Below, piece after piece: positions 30,801 through 38,519 of a stretch of DNA of 64,000 nt; the first letter of the stretch is position 1; the number at the start of each line of letters is the position of its first letter. The notes below the pieces were generated by a model. That model worked only from the letters and a program-made list of their open reading frames with translations. It was not told where the DNA came from and searched no databases. The translations under genes were made by a program, and so were the position numbers. The DNA lies in assembly GCA_003389215.1 (NCBI GenBank), contig QQVP01000132.1, positions 16,571-80,570 on the forward strand. Reading direction: 5' to 3'. Origin of the DNA: Planctomycetota bacterium (GTDB lineage Bacteria > Planctomycetota > Planctomycetia > Pirellulales > UBA7805).

Positions 30801-31906
30801 GGGCGGTCACCGAGTTCGCCGATCTGCTGCAGACGGCGCACCGCAGCATGGCCGGGGCCGTAATTGCCTCGGTCGACGCCTGGCAGGCCGAAGATGTCGA
30901 AGACGCGGAAGCGCAGGCCGAGCGTCGCGATCAGGACTTGATCGACGCCCTGCAGCAATTGACCGACGCGGCACTCGTCGTCTGGCTGGCCCACAGCCAA
31001 CACCTGCGGCTGTCCGTTCTCGAGAAGGTCACGGACGCGGCCGACTGGCAGCAGACCGTCGACTTCATTGCGCGATTTGGCGGCGATCTGTTCGACCAGC
31101 AATTCATGAACCCAGGCAATCTCCGTTCCATCTTGCAGAGCGGTGCCGCCCAGTGGTTGCGCGACGCCGCCGAGCGAACCGAGGACGTCGACGAGTTGCC
31201 CACCTTGGCATTGATCGCCGATGAGGAAGCACGTCGCGAAGCCCTCCGGCGATTTGAACTGGTCATCGAGGCGGTCCTCGAAAACCAGGCCGAGTATGTC
31301 GACTACAACAGCACGACCACACAGTCGGATCACGGCGACAAACTCTATACCTTACTCGACCTGGTCCGCGTTCGCGTCGTCTACGACCGCGTCGCCTGGA
31401 ACGTCACGCCCGTGGTGCTGACGCACGAAGCCCTGGTTCGGTCCGGCCACGCGTCGGCCGCGGCGCTGTGGCAGCGGGAACTCGCCCGCCAAACGAGCGA
31501 AGTGGCCGACGAGCTGCTACAGCGGCTTTCCGAATTGCAACGCCAACACGGCATGCGGCTTTCCACGATCGCCGGGCGGTTGGAAGAACGCTTCGTGCGG
31601 CCGCTGGCCATCGATCGGATCCGGGCCCTGGTGGCGCCGGCCGTCGCGCGCGTTCGCCAGGGCGAAGCGTCGCCGGAGTTTGTCGCCCTGGAAGAAGAAG
31701 TCGACGAGCTGACGCGTACGCCCTCGGGCGTCGGCTTTGAAGTGCCCGAGTGGATCGTCGCGCTGGAAGAGGAAATCGACCGCACCGTCGCCCCGCCTGG
31801 CACGATCGACCTCGAGCGAATCGTCAACGCTCACCTTTCCCCGCCGCTGCTCAGCCGCGAAGAGCTCGAAGATCAGCTGGCCGGGCTGATCGACGAGGAA
31901 GAATAG
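27842..31906 (+). CDS. Very large uncharacterised helical protein (1,354 aa)
   Basis: No recognised domain. The protein is soluble-looking, Leu/Ala/Glu-rich and almost wholly alpha-helical by composition, with no signal peptide or clear membrane span. A distinctive block reads DPWNAIGFDGHFSLFPAVQ near residues 470-490. A strongly acidic disordered-looking segment covers about 700-770 (GDDAELGEEDEQEGADEEGE). The C-terminus is again Glu-rich. It looks like a scaffold built of helical repeats, but that is inference. The ATG at 27842 is the first credible start; upstream in-frame residues are Arg-rich and unnatural, and no ribosome site is visible. The nuclease-like gene starts 160 nt downstream on the same strand. 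Confidence 0.8.
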   Translation: MDPAQLKVDDLAALDATLGYLNFSSGGSDPQLFVNLDRLYRMLGADGAGSPAAGGDPSATHAAGEATWQRLGRLISMRLEQLSSAGGTFRDAEQARSILHLTHHELLPAYREFHRDLLFHQDDETLFNAFFVGRVYEVLLQHRSDEDVAASDESVIVSALATLNDFLGHRPVAVLETEQRIEPYPHERLRPVPLFIAGAGVACGRYERLIAGALAVLRDTDEMILQQAYFDPELLEELAFDPRPYDFSHPVNRRPNYHFGQWDPSHIDNQGRYRRFVVQQVTLEAILVRVEAGTEDQRDELFFEAAATLAGTILMSAATSGRGPETHSSEVSLASLLPGIAAVRDEFYKTLLAASVEKHPHLADDARQRQQPFGAARQQLNAELARRRAAQLEHMQLAHAFARMGYAEAAERQAAMVPAVSSQIVCQIECRLATGNLLLDRGRIDETALLFPEIVDLLHRGIACGAIVDPWNAIGFDGHFSLFPAVQDSLPDHRLDELVELMDGIFALFARTWSLAAAADNDEVQTTAGSELLKLATWWDRFAVPSVSGLDAVFAAPLHESAEKAAVALAAWKEAGTTAGDVAFWRPHVEEFDSPKAYVLVVEALLDQRDYVAAMGLLMHWLSQADRIELQEAGDWFHTLVERWLAQLLEDPNAEETEVARTEATAGAGARTSEAAVDRWALVRKFFDFLEANADEYWEAPQLELETLLGEAELGDDAELGEEDEQEGADEEGELYRAAYDEVTFRDSSDDGIDSDLLGSHEAQSDYELEYEARRLTERLTFLVTLSRLWSRTAVSLLDVEAADGELRERVDQWLARTLANRRDLLELLDDLARHRIAQPSGSFESLVEYDRRTNIKEALLERTTATCVHASAAVWMLLAAGARAPDADFAPTEVEFSALLQAALRGERDALESAWEAWTEQLREQPLLYVPINRGGDPAQVVAARAVHRSLRMMLGVLPRLGEIERTSELLQLCVSLEQAHPVGPRAVTEFADLLQTAHRSMAGAVIASVDAWQAEDVEDAEAQAERRDQDLIDALQQLTDAALVVWLAHSQHLRLSVLEKVTDAADWQQTVDFIARFGGDLFDQQFMNPGNLRSILQSGAAQWLRDAAERTEDVDELPTLALIADEEARREALRRFELVIEAVLENQAEYVDYNSTTTQSDHGDKLYTLLDLVRVRVVYDRVAWNVTPVVLTHEALVRSGHASAAALWQRELARQTSEVADELLQRLSELQRQHGMRLSTIAGRLEERFVRPLAIDRIRALVAPAVARVRQGEASPEFVALEEEVDELTRTPSGVGFEVPEWIVALEEEIDRTVAPPGTIDLERIVNAHLSPPLLSREELEDQLAGLIDEEE

Positions 31907-31971
31907 GTCGCCCGCGTCCCTGCGCAGTATTGCCGCCGCCTGTTCCGCCCCGCGGCAATGGTGTAAATTAG

Positions 31972-31977
31972 TACAAT
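31972..31977 (+). promoter_or_regulatory. Candidate -10 element before the PD-(D/E)XK gene
   Basis: TACAAT lies in a locally AT-rich patch in the 160-bp gap between the two large genes. No good -35 is seen. A hairpin follows (GGCGGG 31982-31987 with CCCGCC 32000-32005). It would allow separate expression of the second gene. Confidence 0.3.
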
Positions 31978-32052
31978 ATTTGGCGGGATACCGTTGGCAC
32001 CCGCCGAGCATGCGCGGCCAGCAAACAGGCCTGACGAGCGCGCAGGCCGTAC

Positions 32053-32060
32053 AAGGAGGG
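32053..32060 (+). promoter_or_regulatory. Strong ribosome binding site fixing the start at 32067
   Basis: AAGGAGGG lies 6 nt upstream of the ATG at 32067, the best Shine-Dalgarno match in the window. Confidence 0.85.
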
Positions 32061-32066
32061 TGTTCG

Positions 32067-33662
32067 ATGGGTGGATTGCCGGGCGAGCTGTTTCAGGAAG
32101 AAGAGCGGCAGGACGAGTCGACGGCGCCGTTGCCGTTCGGGCTGCCGCTGGAGCTGACCGTCACCGACCGCGACGTGGTGGCGGCGCTGGTCGCCGTCTC
32201 GGAAGGCACGGCCCGCGAAGAGTACGCCTTGGCGGCGCTCAAGATCGGCATTCTCGCCCTCCGCCAAGCCCAAGGGCAGCTCGACGCCGACGTCATCCAG
32301 CGCGAGTCGGAGCGGATGCTGGCCGACCTCAACGAGCGCCTGGCGGGCCACTCGCGCGAACTCCGCGAACACCTGGCCGGCACGCTGAAACACTATTTCG
32401 ACCCGGACAGCGGCCACTTTCAACAGCGCGTGCAGCGGCTCGTCGGTCGCGACGGCGAGCTGGAACAACTGCTGGGGCGACAACTGGCGGGCGAAGACTC
32501 GCAGCTGGCCAAGACGCTGCTGACCCATGTCGGCCACGAGAGTCCGCTATTGAAGATGCTCGACCCGGAAGAGTCGAGCGGCCTGTTGACCCACTTGCGT
32601 CAATCGCTGGAAGACCAGCTGGCGGGTCAGCGAAAGCGGATTCTCGATGAGTTCTCGCTGGACAATAAACAGGGGGCCCTGTCGCGGCTGGTCGTCGAGC
32701 TGACGGAGAATCACGGCGAGCTGAACGACGCCCTGCAAAAGAAGATCGATGAGGTCGTCAAGGAGTTTTCGCTCGACAGCGACGAGTCGGCCCTCTCGCG
32801 ACTGGTGCGCAACGTGACCACCGCGCAGAAGACGATCACCGACGAGTTCTCGCTCGACAACAAAGAATCGGCGCTGGCCCGGCTCAAAGGGGAACTGGTC
32901 GAGATGCTGGCCGAGCACGAAAAGGCGAATCGCGAATTTCGTGAAGAGGTGAACGTGGCCCTGGGGCAACTGGCGGCCCGCCGCGAAGAGCAGGAGAAGT
33001 CACCGCGTCATGGTCTGGCGTTCGAAGACGCGGTCATCGAGTATCTTTCCCGCGAAGCCCAACACGCGGGCGACGTGGCCCTGCCAACCGGCACGACGAC
33101 CGGCCTGATCAAGAACTGCAAGGTCGGCGACTGCGTCGTCGAGCTCGGCCCCGACAGCGCCGCGCCGGGAGAGAAGATCGTGGTCGAGGCCAAAGAGAAG
33201 GAGAACTACTCCTTCGCCAATGCCCGCGAGGAGATCGAACGGGCGCGAAAGAACCGCGACGCCCAGCTGGGCCTGTTCGTCTTTTCCCGCAAGACGGCTC
33301 CGCGCGAGTTCGGTCCCTTCAAGCAATTGGGTCAGGATCTCTACGTCATTTGGGATCCGGAGGATCCCGCTACCGACATCTATCTGCACGCGGCCGTGCT
33401 TTCGGCCCGCGCGCTCTGCATCCGCCGCGGCCGCTTGCATCACGAACAGCAGGCCGACTTCACCTCGATCGATCGGGCGATTCTGGAGATCGAGAAGCAG
33501 GCGGAGCGCTTGGCCGAAGTAGAAACCTGGACCAACACGATTCAGTCGTCGGCTCAGAAGATTCTAAGTCGCGTCGGCCGATCGCGACAAACGCTGGCCG
33601 GCGAGTTGGAGACGCTGCGCGAGAAGTTGACCCATGTGCGCCAGGTGGCGGGCGAGAACTAA
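32067..33662 (+). CDS. Coiled-coil protein with C-terminal PD-(D/E)XK-like nuclease domain
   Basis: 531 residues. The first 330 residues are long charged helices, probably a coiled coil. Within them a motif recurs three times (near residues 194, 233 and 261): EFSLDNKQGALSRLV, EFSLDSDESALSRLV, EFSLDNKESALARLK. From about 335 a compact domain begins HGLAFEDAVIEYL. It contains GDCVVELGPD and then KIVVEAKEK (about 370-378), matching the D...ExK pattern of restriction-like nucleases and of RmuC/DUF2130-type proteins. A helical tail follows. The substrate is unknown; DNA is the family expectation. The start is fixed by a strong ribosome site. It lies downstream of the giant orphan gene on the same strand. 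Confidence 0.75.
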   Translation: MGGLPGELFQEEERQDESTAPLPFGLPLELTVTDRDVVAALVAVSEGTAREEYALAALKIGILALRQAQGQLDADVIQRESERMLADLNERLAGHSRELREHLAGTLKHYFDPDSGHFQQRVQRLVGRDGELEQLLGRQLAGEDSQLAKTLLTHVGHESPLLKMLDPEESSGLLTHLRQSLEDQLAGQRKRILDEFSLDNKQGALSRLVVELTENHGELNDALQKKIDEVVKEFSLDSDESALSRLVRNVTTAQKTITDEFSLDNKESALARLKGELVEMLAEHEKANREFREEVNVALGQLAARREEQEKSPRHGLAFEDAVIEYLSREAQHAGDVALPTGTTTGLIKNCKVGDCVVELGPDSAAPGEKIVVEAKEKENYSFANAREEIERARKNRDAQLGLFVFSRKTAPREFGPFKQLGQDLYVIWDPEDPATDIYLHAAVLSARALCIRRGRLHHEQQADFTSIDRAILEIEKQAERLAEVETWTNTIQSSAQKILSRVGRSRQTLAGELETLREKLTHVRQVAGEN

Positions 33663-33702
33663 ATAGTCGTGCGGCGGTGTCCGCCGCGCATGGTCCGGCG
33701 GC

Positions 33703-34845
33703 TCAGCAGCTCAAGAAGTCCGACCAGATCGCGTCGCTGACCAGCAGGCCCTCGCGCGAGAGTCGCAAGGTGTCGCGCTCGCGAATCAGCCGACCCGCGG
33801 CAAGATGCTCGTCGAGGTGGCGGCCCACCAGCTCCGCCACCTCGCAGCCTGTCTCCGCGGCGAACCGTTTGAGGTCAATACCTTCGAGCCGGCGCAGGGC
33901 AAAGACGAGCCGTTCCCGCGCCGCGTCAGCCCCGCTGAGCTGTTCCGACTCGGCCACCGGCGACGCGCCGGCCAGCATTCGCTTGATGTAGGTCGTCGTG
34001 CTGCGGTGATTCGTTTCGCGACGGCCGGCGACGAAGCGAGCGGCGCCCGGTCCGACCGCATGGTAGCTGCGGCCCGTCCAATAGACTTCGTTGTGGCGAC
34101 TGCGACAACCGCGCCGCGCGAAGTTGGAAACCTCGTAGTGCTCATAACCGGCGTCGGTGAGGCGGTCGATCGCCTCTAGATACATCGCCCGCTGCGTCTC
34201 CTCGTCGACCTCCGTCAGCTCGCCCCGGGCGCGACGCGACCAAAAGGTCGTGCCCTCCTCGAAAGTCAGCCCATAGGTCGAAACATGCTCGGGCGCGAGC
34301 TCGAGTGCCGCCTGCAACTCGCGCTGCCAGTCGCCGAGCGATTCGCCAGGGGCCGCGAAGATCAAATCGAGGGCCACCTGACAACCGGCTGCGCAGACCA
34401 GCTCGACCGCCGCGGCGATGTCATCCGCGACATGATCGCGTTCGAGCAGCGTGAGCTTGTCGGCGGCGAACGATTGACCTCCCAGGCTGACACGAGTGGT
34501 ACCGGACCGCCCGAGCACGTCCACCCGCGACGAGTCGAGATCGGCCGGGTTTGCCTCGACGCTCAGTTCGCCACCGTTTGCCAGCGGAAACGTCGCCGCC
34601 ACCAAGCGCAGCAGTCGCTCGAGCGCTGCGGCGTCGAGATGCGTGGGCGTGCCGCCGCCAAAGTAAAGCGTGTCGACTTCTGTCGCTTCGATTGCGGCCA
34701 GCTCGCGTTCGATCGCGTCGAGGTACGGCTCGACGAGATCATCGCGACCGGCCACCAGCGTGAAGTTGCAATAACCGCAGCGATGGTGGCAAAAGGGCAC
34801 GTGAACGTAGGCGGCTCGCGGCGGGTGATCGTAGCGCAGCGTCAT
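33703..34845 (-). CDS. hemW: Radical SAM heme chaperone HemW
   Basis: 380 residues. Radical-SAM protein of the HemW/HemN-like group; HemW delivers heme to acceptor proteins rather than oxidising coproporphyrinogen. The cluster motif is CHHRCGYCNF (C-x3-C-x2-C), preceded by AYVHVPFC. DTLYFGGGTPTHL and SRHNEVYWTGRSYHAVGPGA follow, the latter typical of HemW. The ATG at 34845 begins just before the iron-sulfur motif, as in relatives. It follows the MBL-fold gene by 85 nt on the same strand. Confidence 0.9.
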   Translation of the reverse strand: MTLRYDHPPRAAYVHVPFCHHRCGYCNFTLVAGRDDLVEPYLDAIERELAAIEATEVDTLYFGGGTPTHLDAAALERLLRLVAATFPLANGGELSVEANPADLDSSRVDVLGRSGTTRVSLGGQSFAADKLTLLERDHVADDIAAAVELVCAAGCQVALDLIFAAPGESLGDWQRELQAALELAPEHVSTYGLTFEEGTTFWSRRARGELTEVDEETQRAMYLEAIDRLTDAGYEHYEVSNFARRGCRSRHNEVYWTGRSYHAVGPGAARFVAGRRETNHRSTTTYIKRMLAGASPVAESEQLSGADAARERLVFALRRLEGIDLKRFAAETGCEVAELVGRHLDEHLAAGRLIRERDTLRLSREGLLVSDAIWSDFLSC

Positions 34846-34930
34846 CGCTTCAACTCGAAACGCTCGCCGGCGGTCGGGCGGCAACTTCGCGACAAGTCGG
34901 CGACCGTCGCGTAGTCCAGAAGCGACCGCT

Positions 34931-35770
34931 CTACAGCCACAAGTGCAGCCGCCCGCCGAGCATGTCGGGCAGGGCCTTTTCGACGAGCCGGCGAATGCTC
35001 TTATCGTGATATCGCGTGCTGAAGTGGGCCGCAATGATCAGGCCGTTTCGGAACCGCCCGCGGCGTTCGATCAGGTCGTCCAGGTGCATGTGGCCGTACT
35101 TGTGGATCTTCTCCCGGCGGTGGCCCGGGGCCACGAAGGTCAGCTCGGTTATCAGTACCTCGGCCTCGAACATGGCGGGGCAGTCGTCCAATCCGCCCGG
35201 CGCGCTGTCGCCCAGGTAGGCAAACTTGGGCACCCGCTGTTCGTAGGTTACCTCGGTGCCACTGAGCCGCAAGTCGCGAATCTGATCGCCGCTGAGCGAC
35301 TGGTATTCTTCCTTCAGCTTGCGACGGCGATGCCAAACCACGAACCCGAGCGACGGCACCGAGTGCTGGGTCGCCGAGACGGTCATCACGTGCTCTCGCG
35401 AGAGCTCGATTTCGTCGCCGGGGGCAACCGGTACGAGCTCACACGGAAGCCGGCCACGATCGAGCCGGCGAAACAGCTTCAAGATGCGCTCGACCGGCTC
35501 GACGGCCACCTCCGGCAGGTAGATCGTCGGCGGATCCATCTTCATCATCCGCCGCCGCGCCACGTAGACGGGCAACGCCGCGATGTGGTCGAGATGTCCG
35601 TGCGAGACACACCAGGTGTCCGTGCCCATGAACGACCACGGCTGGGCACCGAGATCGAAGCCGATCTTCAGTTCCGGCACGCGCCAATACGACTGCACCG
35701 CCGCGCGCGAATAGCCCTCGATGGTCAGATCGTTGAATTGGAGCGTCTTGAGGGCACAATTGTCGATCAC
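34931..35770 (-). CDS. RNase Z-like MBL-fold hydrolase
   Basis: 279 residues. Metallo-beta-lactamase fold of the tRNase Z/ElaC group: SHGHLDHIAALPVYVARR supplies the metal-binding HxHxDH, and later FAYLGDSAPGG, ITELTF and AAHFSTRY supply further ligands. RNase Z trims tRNA 3' ends; some relatives are phosphodiesterases, so the precise role is open. I chose GTG at 35770, preceded by AGAGG at good distance. An open reading frame continues upstream to 36001 but with poor composition and overlap with a non-coding-looking region. hemW follows 85 nt downstream. Confidence 0.85.
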   Translation of the reverse strand: MIDNCALKTLQFNDLTIEGYSRAAVQSYWRVPELKIGFDLGAQPWSFMGTDTWCVSHGHLDHIAALPVYVARRRMMKMDPPTIYLPEVAVEPVERILKLFRRLDRGRLPCELVPVAPGDEIELSREHVMTVSATQHSVPSLGFVVWHRRRKLKEEYQSLSGDQIRDLRLSGTEVTYEQRVPKFAYLGDSAPGGLDDCPAMFEAEVLITELTFVAPGHRREKIHKYGHMHLDDLIERRGRFRNGLIIAAHFSTRYHDKSIRRLVEKALPDMLGGRLHLWL

Positions 35771-36165
35771 GCCAGCCTCTTGGTCGATTCGCAGCGCGGT
35801 AGGCAAAGGTAAGATTGGCGCGCAGCCCCTAGAGCGTTTTTCCGATCGATGTCGCGTCTTCGGCGCCGGCGAGGCAAGTTGGACAAGGAGACCGAAACAG
35901 GCGAATCGAGGAGATTCGTCGATGCAGGTCGACGACGTCAAACGCAGTCGTAGCCCGCCGCGACGCGACAGGGAAATGAAAATCGCTCCAAAATACAGCA
36001 CCTAAGTTTACGTGGCCCTTGGGCCCCGAAACAGGGGGTCCTCTGCGCGCGTTAAGAGTCTGGAAACCGGTTGCACGAAGAAGGTTCGCGCTGGCTCACA
36101 CGCCCCCAAGAAAAGACGGCGCGAAGAAGCACCACACGCCGTGCGTCCCGGAGCCATCATCCGCG
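35771..36165. other. 395-bp intergenic region
   Basis: Lies between scpA and the RNase Z-like gene, both minus strand. It holds a short inverted repeat (GGCCC-TT-GGGCC near 36013-36024) without a T-run. No gene is seen. Confidence 0.55.
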
Positions 36166-36948
36166 CTAGCCGGCGGCGCTGGCACCGTGTTCGTAGCCGT
36201 CGACGAGCGAGGTATCGAGTTCCTGTCCCGACTGGCTGCCGGGCAAGATCCAGATCTCGCCGAACAACTCGTTCTGTTCGCTCTTGATGTGGTGATGTCG
36301 GACCAGCTCCAAGAGCGCCAGAAAGATGCCGATTTTCTGCGACTTGTGCATCTCGTCGGCGAACAGCGCGAAGAAGCGGATCCGACCGTCACGCTCGAGC
36401 CGCTCGGTGATCTGACGCATGTAGACGTGAATCGGCGTGTCGTCGTAGACGATGTTGGAAGCCTTTTGGGCCGTGTTGTCGCGCAGCACCCGACCAAATG
36501 CGCTGACCAGGTCCCACAGCTCGACCTCGTGTATCGGTTGGCTGGCCAGATCGCGTTCGCGCGGCGGCAGGTCGCTGGCCCGTCGGGCGTAGTGTTCTTG
36601 CCAGGCGCGGCCCTGTTCCTCGAGCATGCTGGCGGCGTCGCGGAACTTCTTGTATTCGAGCAAACGCCGCACCAGATCTTGTTGCGGATCGTCGAGCTCG
36701 CCTTCCTCTTCGCCCGCCCGGGGCAGCACCAGCCGCGACTTGATTTCGATCAGCGTGCTGGCCATCTCCAGAAAATCGCCGACCGCATTCACGTCGACCT
36801 GCTCCAACACGCCCATGTACTCGAGGTACTGGTCGGTGATGTCACAGATCGGAATCTCGGCGATCTCGACTTCGTGCTTGCGCACCAGGTAGAGCAGCAG
36901 GTCGAGCGGCCCGCGAAACGTCTCGAGTTCGACACTGAAATGGGGCAT
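36166..36948 (-). CDS. scpA: Segregation and condensation protein A
   Basis: 260 residues. Kleisin subunit that bridges SMC heads with ScpB for chromosome condensation. The N-terminal signature FRGPLDLLLYLVRKHEVEI is canonical, followed by MASTLIEIKSRLVLP and a C-terminal winged helix (IFLALLELVRHHHI). The ATG at 36948 starts MPHFSVELETFRGPLD. No scpB is adjacent. A perfect TATAAT lies about 185 nt upstream on this strand. Confidence 0.94.
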   Translation of the reverse strand: MPHFSVELETFRGPLDLLLYLVRKHEVEIAEIPICDITDQYLEYMGVLEQVDVNAVGDFLEMASTLIEIKSRLVLPRAGEEEGELDDPQQDLVRRLLEYKKFRDAASMLEEQGRAWQEHYARRASDLPPRERDLASQPIHEVELWDLVSAFGRVLRDNTAQKASNIVYDDTPIHVYMRQITERLERDGRIRFFALFADEMHKSQKIGIFLALLELVRHHHIKSEQNELFGEIWILPGSQSGQELDTSLVDGYEHGASAAG

Positions 36949-37400
36949 GGCGGGCCCACCCGGCAAGGCGGGAGGGAAGCAGTCGCGACTGGGAACGGGC
37001 GGGAAAGCGGGAAAAAGGTGGGGAGGCGGCGCCGCTGCCGCCTCGCCGCTGCGAGCGGCATGTGCCGGGCGAAAATCGCCGCCCCGTTCAATCGCCCACG
37101 ACCGTTCAAGCCGACAGGGTGATTGCAGGGTAATTATAGTCGGCGAAGAGTCGCCCCGCGAACGACCACGTTCGCCGGGCCGTGGGGCGCACTTGGGCCG
37201 CCAGCGATCCGGCTCGCGCAGCGATGTCGCCGGTTGGGAGGTTGGGGGATATGGTCATCGTCGGTTCGCCCCGCCTAGGAACTTGAAGTCGCCTGCGCCG
37301 GATGACTAACATGGAGACTTGTCCCCTCTGGCAGGCGAGAGTGCTAGCATGCTCGCAGGCCTCGGCATCCGCCGCCCCGTTCGAACGTTTTCAGGTTCTC
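36949..37400. other. 452-bp divergent intergenic region
   Basis: Lies between scpA (minus) and the PIN-TRAM gene (plus). It contains the scpA -10 candidate at 37133-37138 and several GC-rich inverted repeats. No gene is seen. Confidence 0.55.
37133..37138 (-). promoter_or_regulatory. Candidate -10 element for scpA
   Basis: TATAAT on the minus strand, about 185 nt before the scpA ATG, in a small AT-rich patch. The -35 region is not clear. Confidence 0.45.
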
Positions 37401-38480
37401 ATGGCTCGCGATTTCCACATCCGCAGTTTCTCCTTGTTGGCGGTTCGCGTGGCGTTCATTTTGGTCGCGGCCGGCTTGGCGGTTCGGGTCATTACCAGCG
37501 ATTCGTTCGGGGCCGCCTTCGGCGACTTTCCCTGGATGCCGTGGGTCGCGTTTCTCGGCATCTTGGGCCTGACCCTCGCGGTAATCTCGTTTGACGCGGC
37601 GTTTCGCCGCAAGCGACTCGATGTCTTTACGTCCGTCTTCTTCGGCATGATCATCGGTCTCACACTGACCTACATCGCACAGCTGGCTCTCTTTCCGCTG
37701 TTGCCGCCGGATGAGACGGGTCGCTCGCTGGCCAACCAGGCGATGGCCGTAATCGGGATGGTGCTCTGTTACGGCTGCGTCAGCGTCCTGCTGCAGACGC
37801 GGGACAACTTCCGCTTCATTATTCCCTATGTCGAGTTCAGCCGCGAGATCAAAGGCAACAAGCCGTCGCTGCTCGATACCAGCGTGGTGATCGACGGGCG
37901 AATCGCCGACGTGATGGAAACCGGCGCCCTGCCGTCGCGGTTGATCATGCCCCGGTTCATCATCAACGAGCTGCAGAACATCGCCGACAGCAGCGACAAG
38001 ATGCGGCGGATGCGCGGCCGCCGCGGGCTCGACATCCTCAACCGCATGCGCAAGGATCCGCAAGTCGACCTGACGGTGTACGAGCACGAACCGCCCGAGC
38101 TGGACGGCCAGGCGGTCGACATGAAGCTGGTGCTGTTGGCCAAGCACGTCGACGGCAACATCATCACCAACGACTACAACCTCAACAAAGTCGCCAAGCT
38201 GCAGGGCGTCGACGTGGTGAATCTCAACGACCTGGCCAACGCCCTGAAGCCGGTCTTTCTGCCGGGCGAGCATATCGATGTGCAGGTGGTTAAACCGGGC
38301 GAGGAGCCGCGGCAGGGCGTCGGCTATCTGGACGACGGCACGATGATCGTCATCGACGGCGGCCGCGAGCACATCGGCGAAACGGTCCACATCACCGTGA
38401 CCAGCATCCTGCAGACGAGCGCGGGTCGGATGGTCTTCGGTCGCTGCGATACGCCGGCCAAGCAGTCGGCTAAGAGCTGA
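37401..38480 (+). CDS. Integral-membrane PIN-TRAM domain protein (YacL-like)
   Basis: 359 residues. Four membrane helices in about the first 130 residues are followed by a PIN nuclease domain opening with LLDTSVVIDGRIADV (first catalytic Asp). Further acidic residues are in MPRFIINELQNIA and NIITNDYNLNKVA. A C-terminal TRAM domain covers about 290-350 (EEPRQGVGYLDDGTMIVID). This is the Bacillus YacL architecture, expected to cleave RNA at the membrane, with RNA bound by TRAM. The target is unknown. The ATG at 37401 begins shortly before the first helix. It converges with argS. Confidence 0.9.
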   Translation: MARDFHIRSFSLLAVRVAFILVAAGLAVRVITSDSFGAAFGDFPWMPWVAFLGILGLTLAVISFDAAFRRKRLDVFTSVFFGMIIGLTLTYIAQLALFPLLPPDETGRSLANQAMAVIGMVLCYGCVSVLLQTRDNFRFIIPYVEFSREIKGNKPSLLDTSVVIDGRIADVMETGALPSRLIMPRFIINELQNIADSSDKMRRMRGRRGLDILNRMRKDPQVDLTVYEHEPPELDGQAVDMKLVLLAKHVDGNIITNDYNLNKVAKLQGVDVVNLNDLANALKPVFLPGEHIDVQVVKPGEEPRQGVGYLDDGTMIVIDGGREHIGETVHITVTSILQTSAGRMVFGRCDTPAKQSAKS

Positions 38481-38484
38481 CGGC

Positions 38485-38502
38485 GACGCGGGCTGTCGCG
38501 TC
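38485..38502. terminator. Hairpin between convergent genes
   Basis: GACGCG (38485-38490) and CGCGTC (38497-38502) with a 6-nt loop, in the 39-bp gap between the ends of the PIN-TRAM gene and argS. There is no T-run. It may limit read-through in both directions. Confidence 0.35.
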
Positions 38503-38519
38503 CTGCGTCTTCGCCGCCG

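Noticed and set aside
28406..31333. 975-codon minus-strand frame opposite the giant gene
   Set aside because: The plus-strand frame has natural amino-acid composition and is longer. The minus frame is Arg/Gln/His-rich, as shadows are.
36013..36024. GGCCC-TT-GGGCC as a terminator for scpA
   Set aside because: A loop of 2 nt is too small, no T-run follows, and it lies far from the stop codon.
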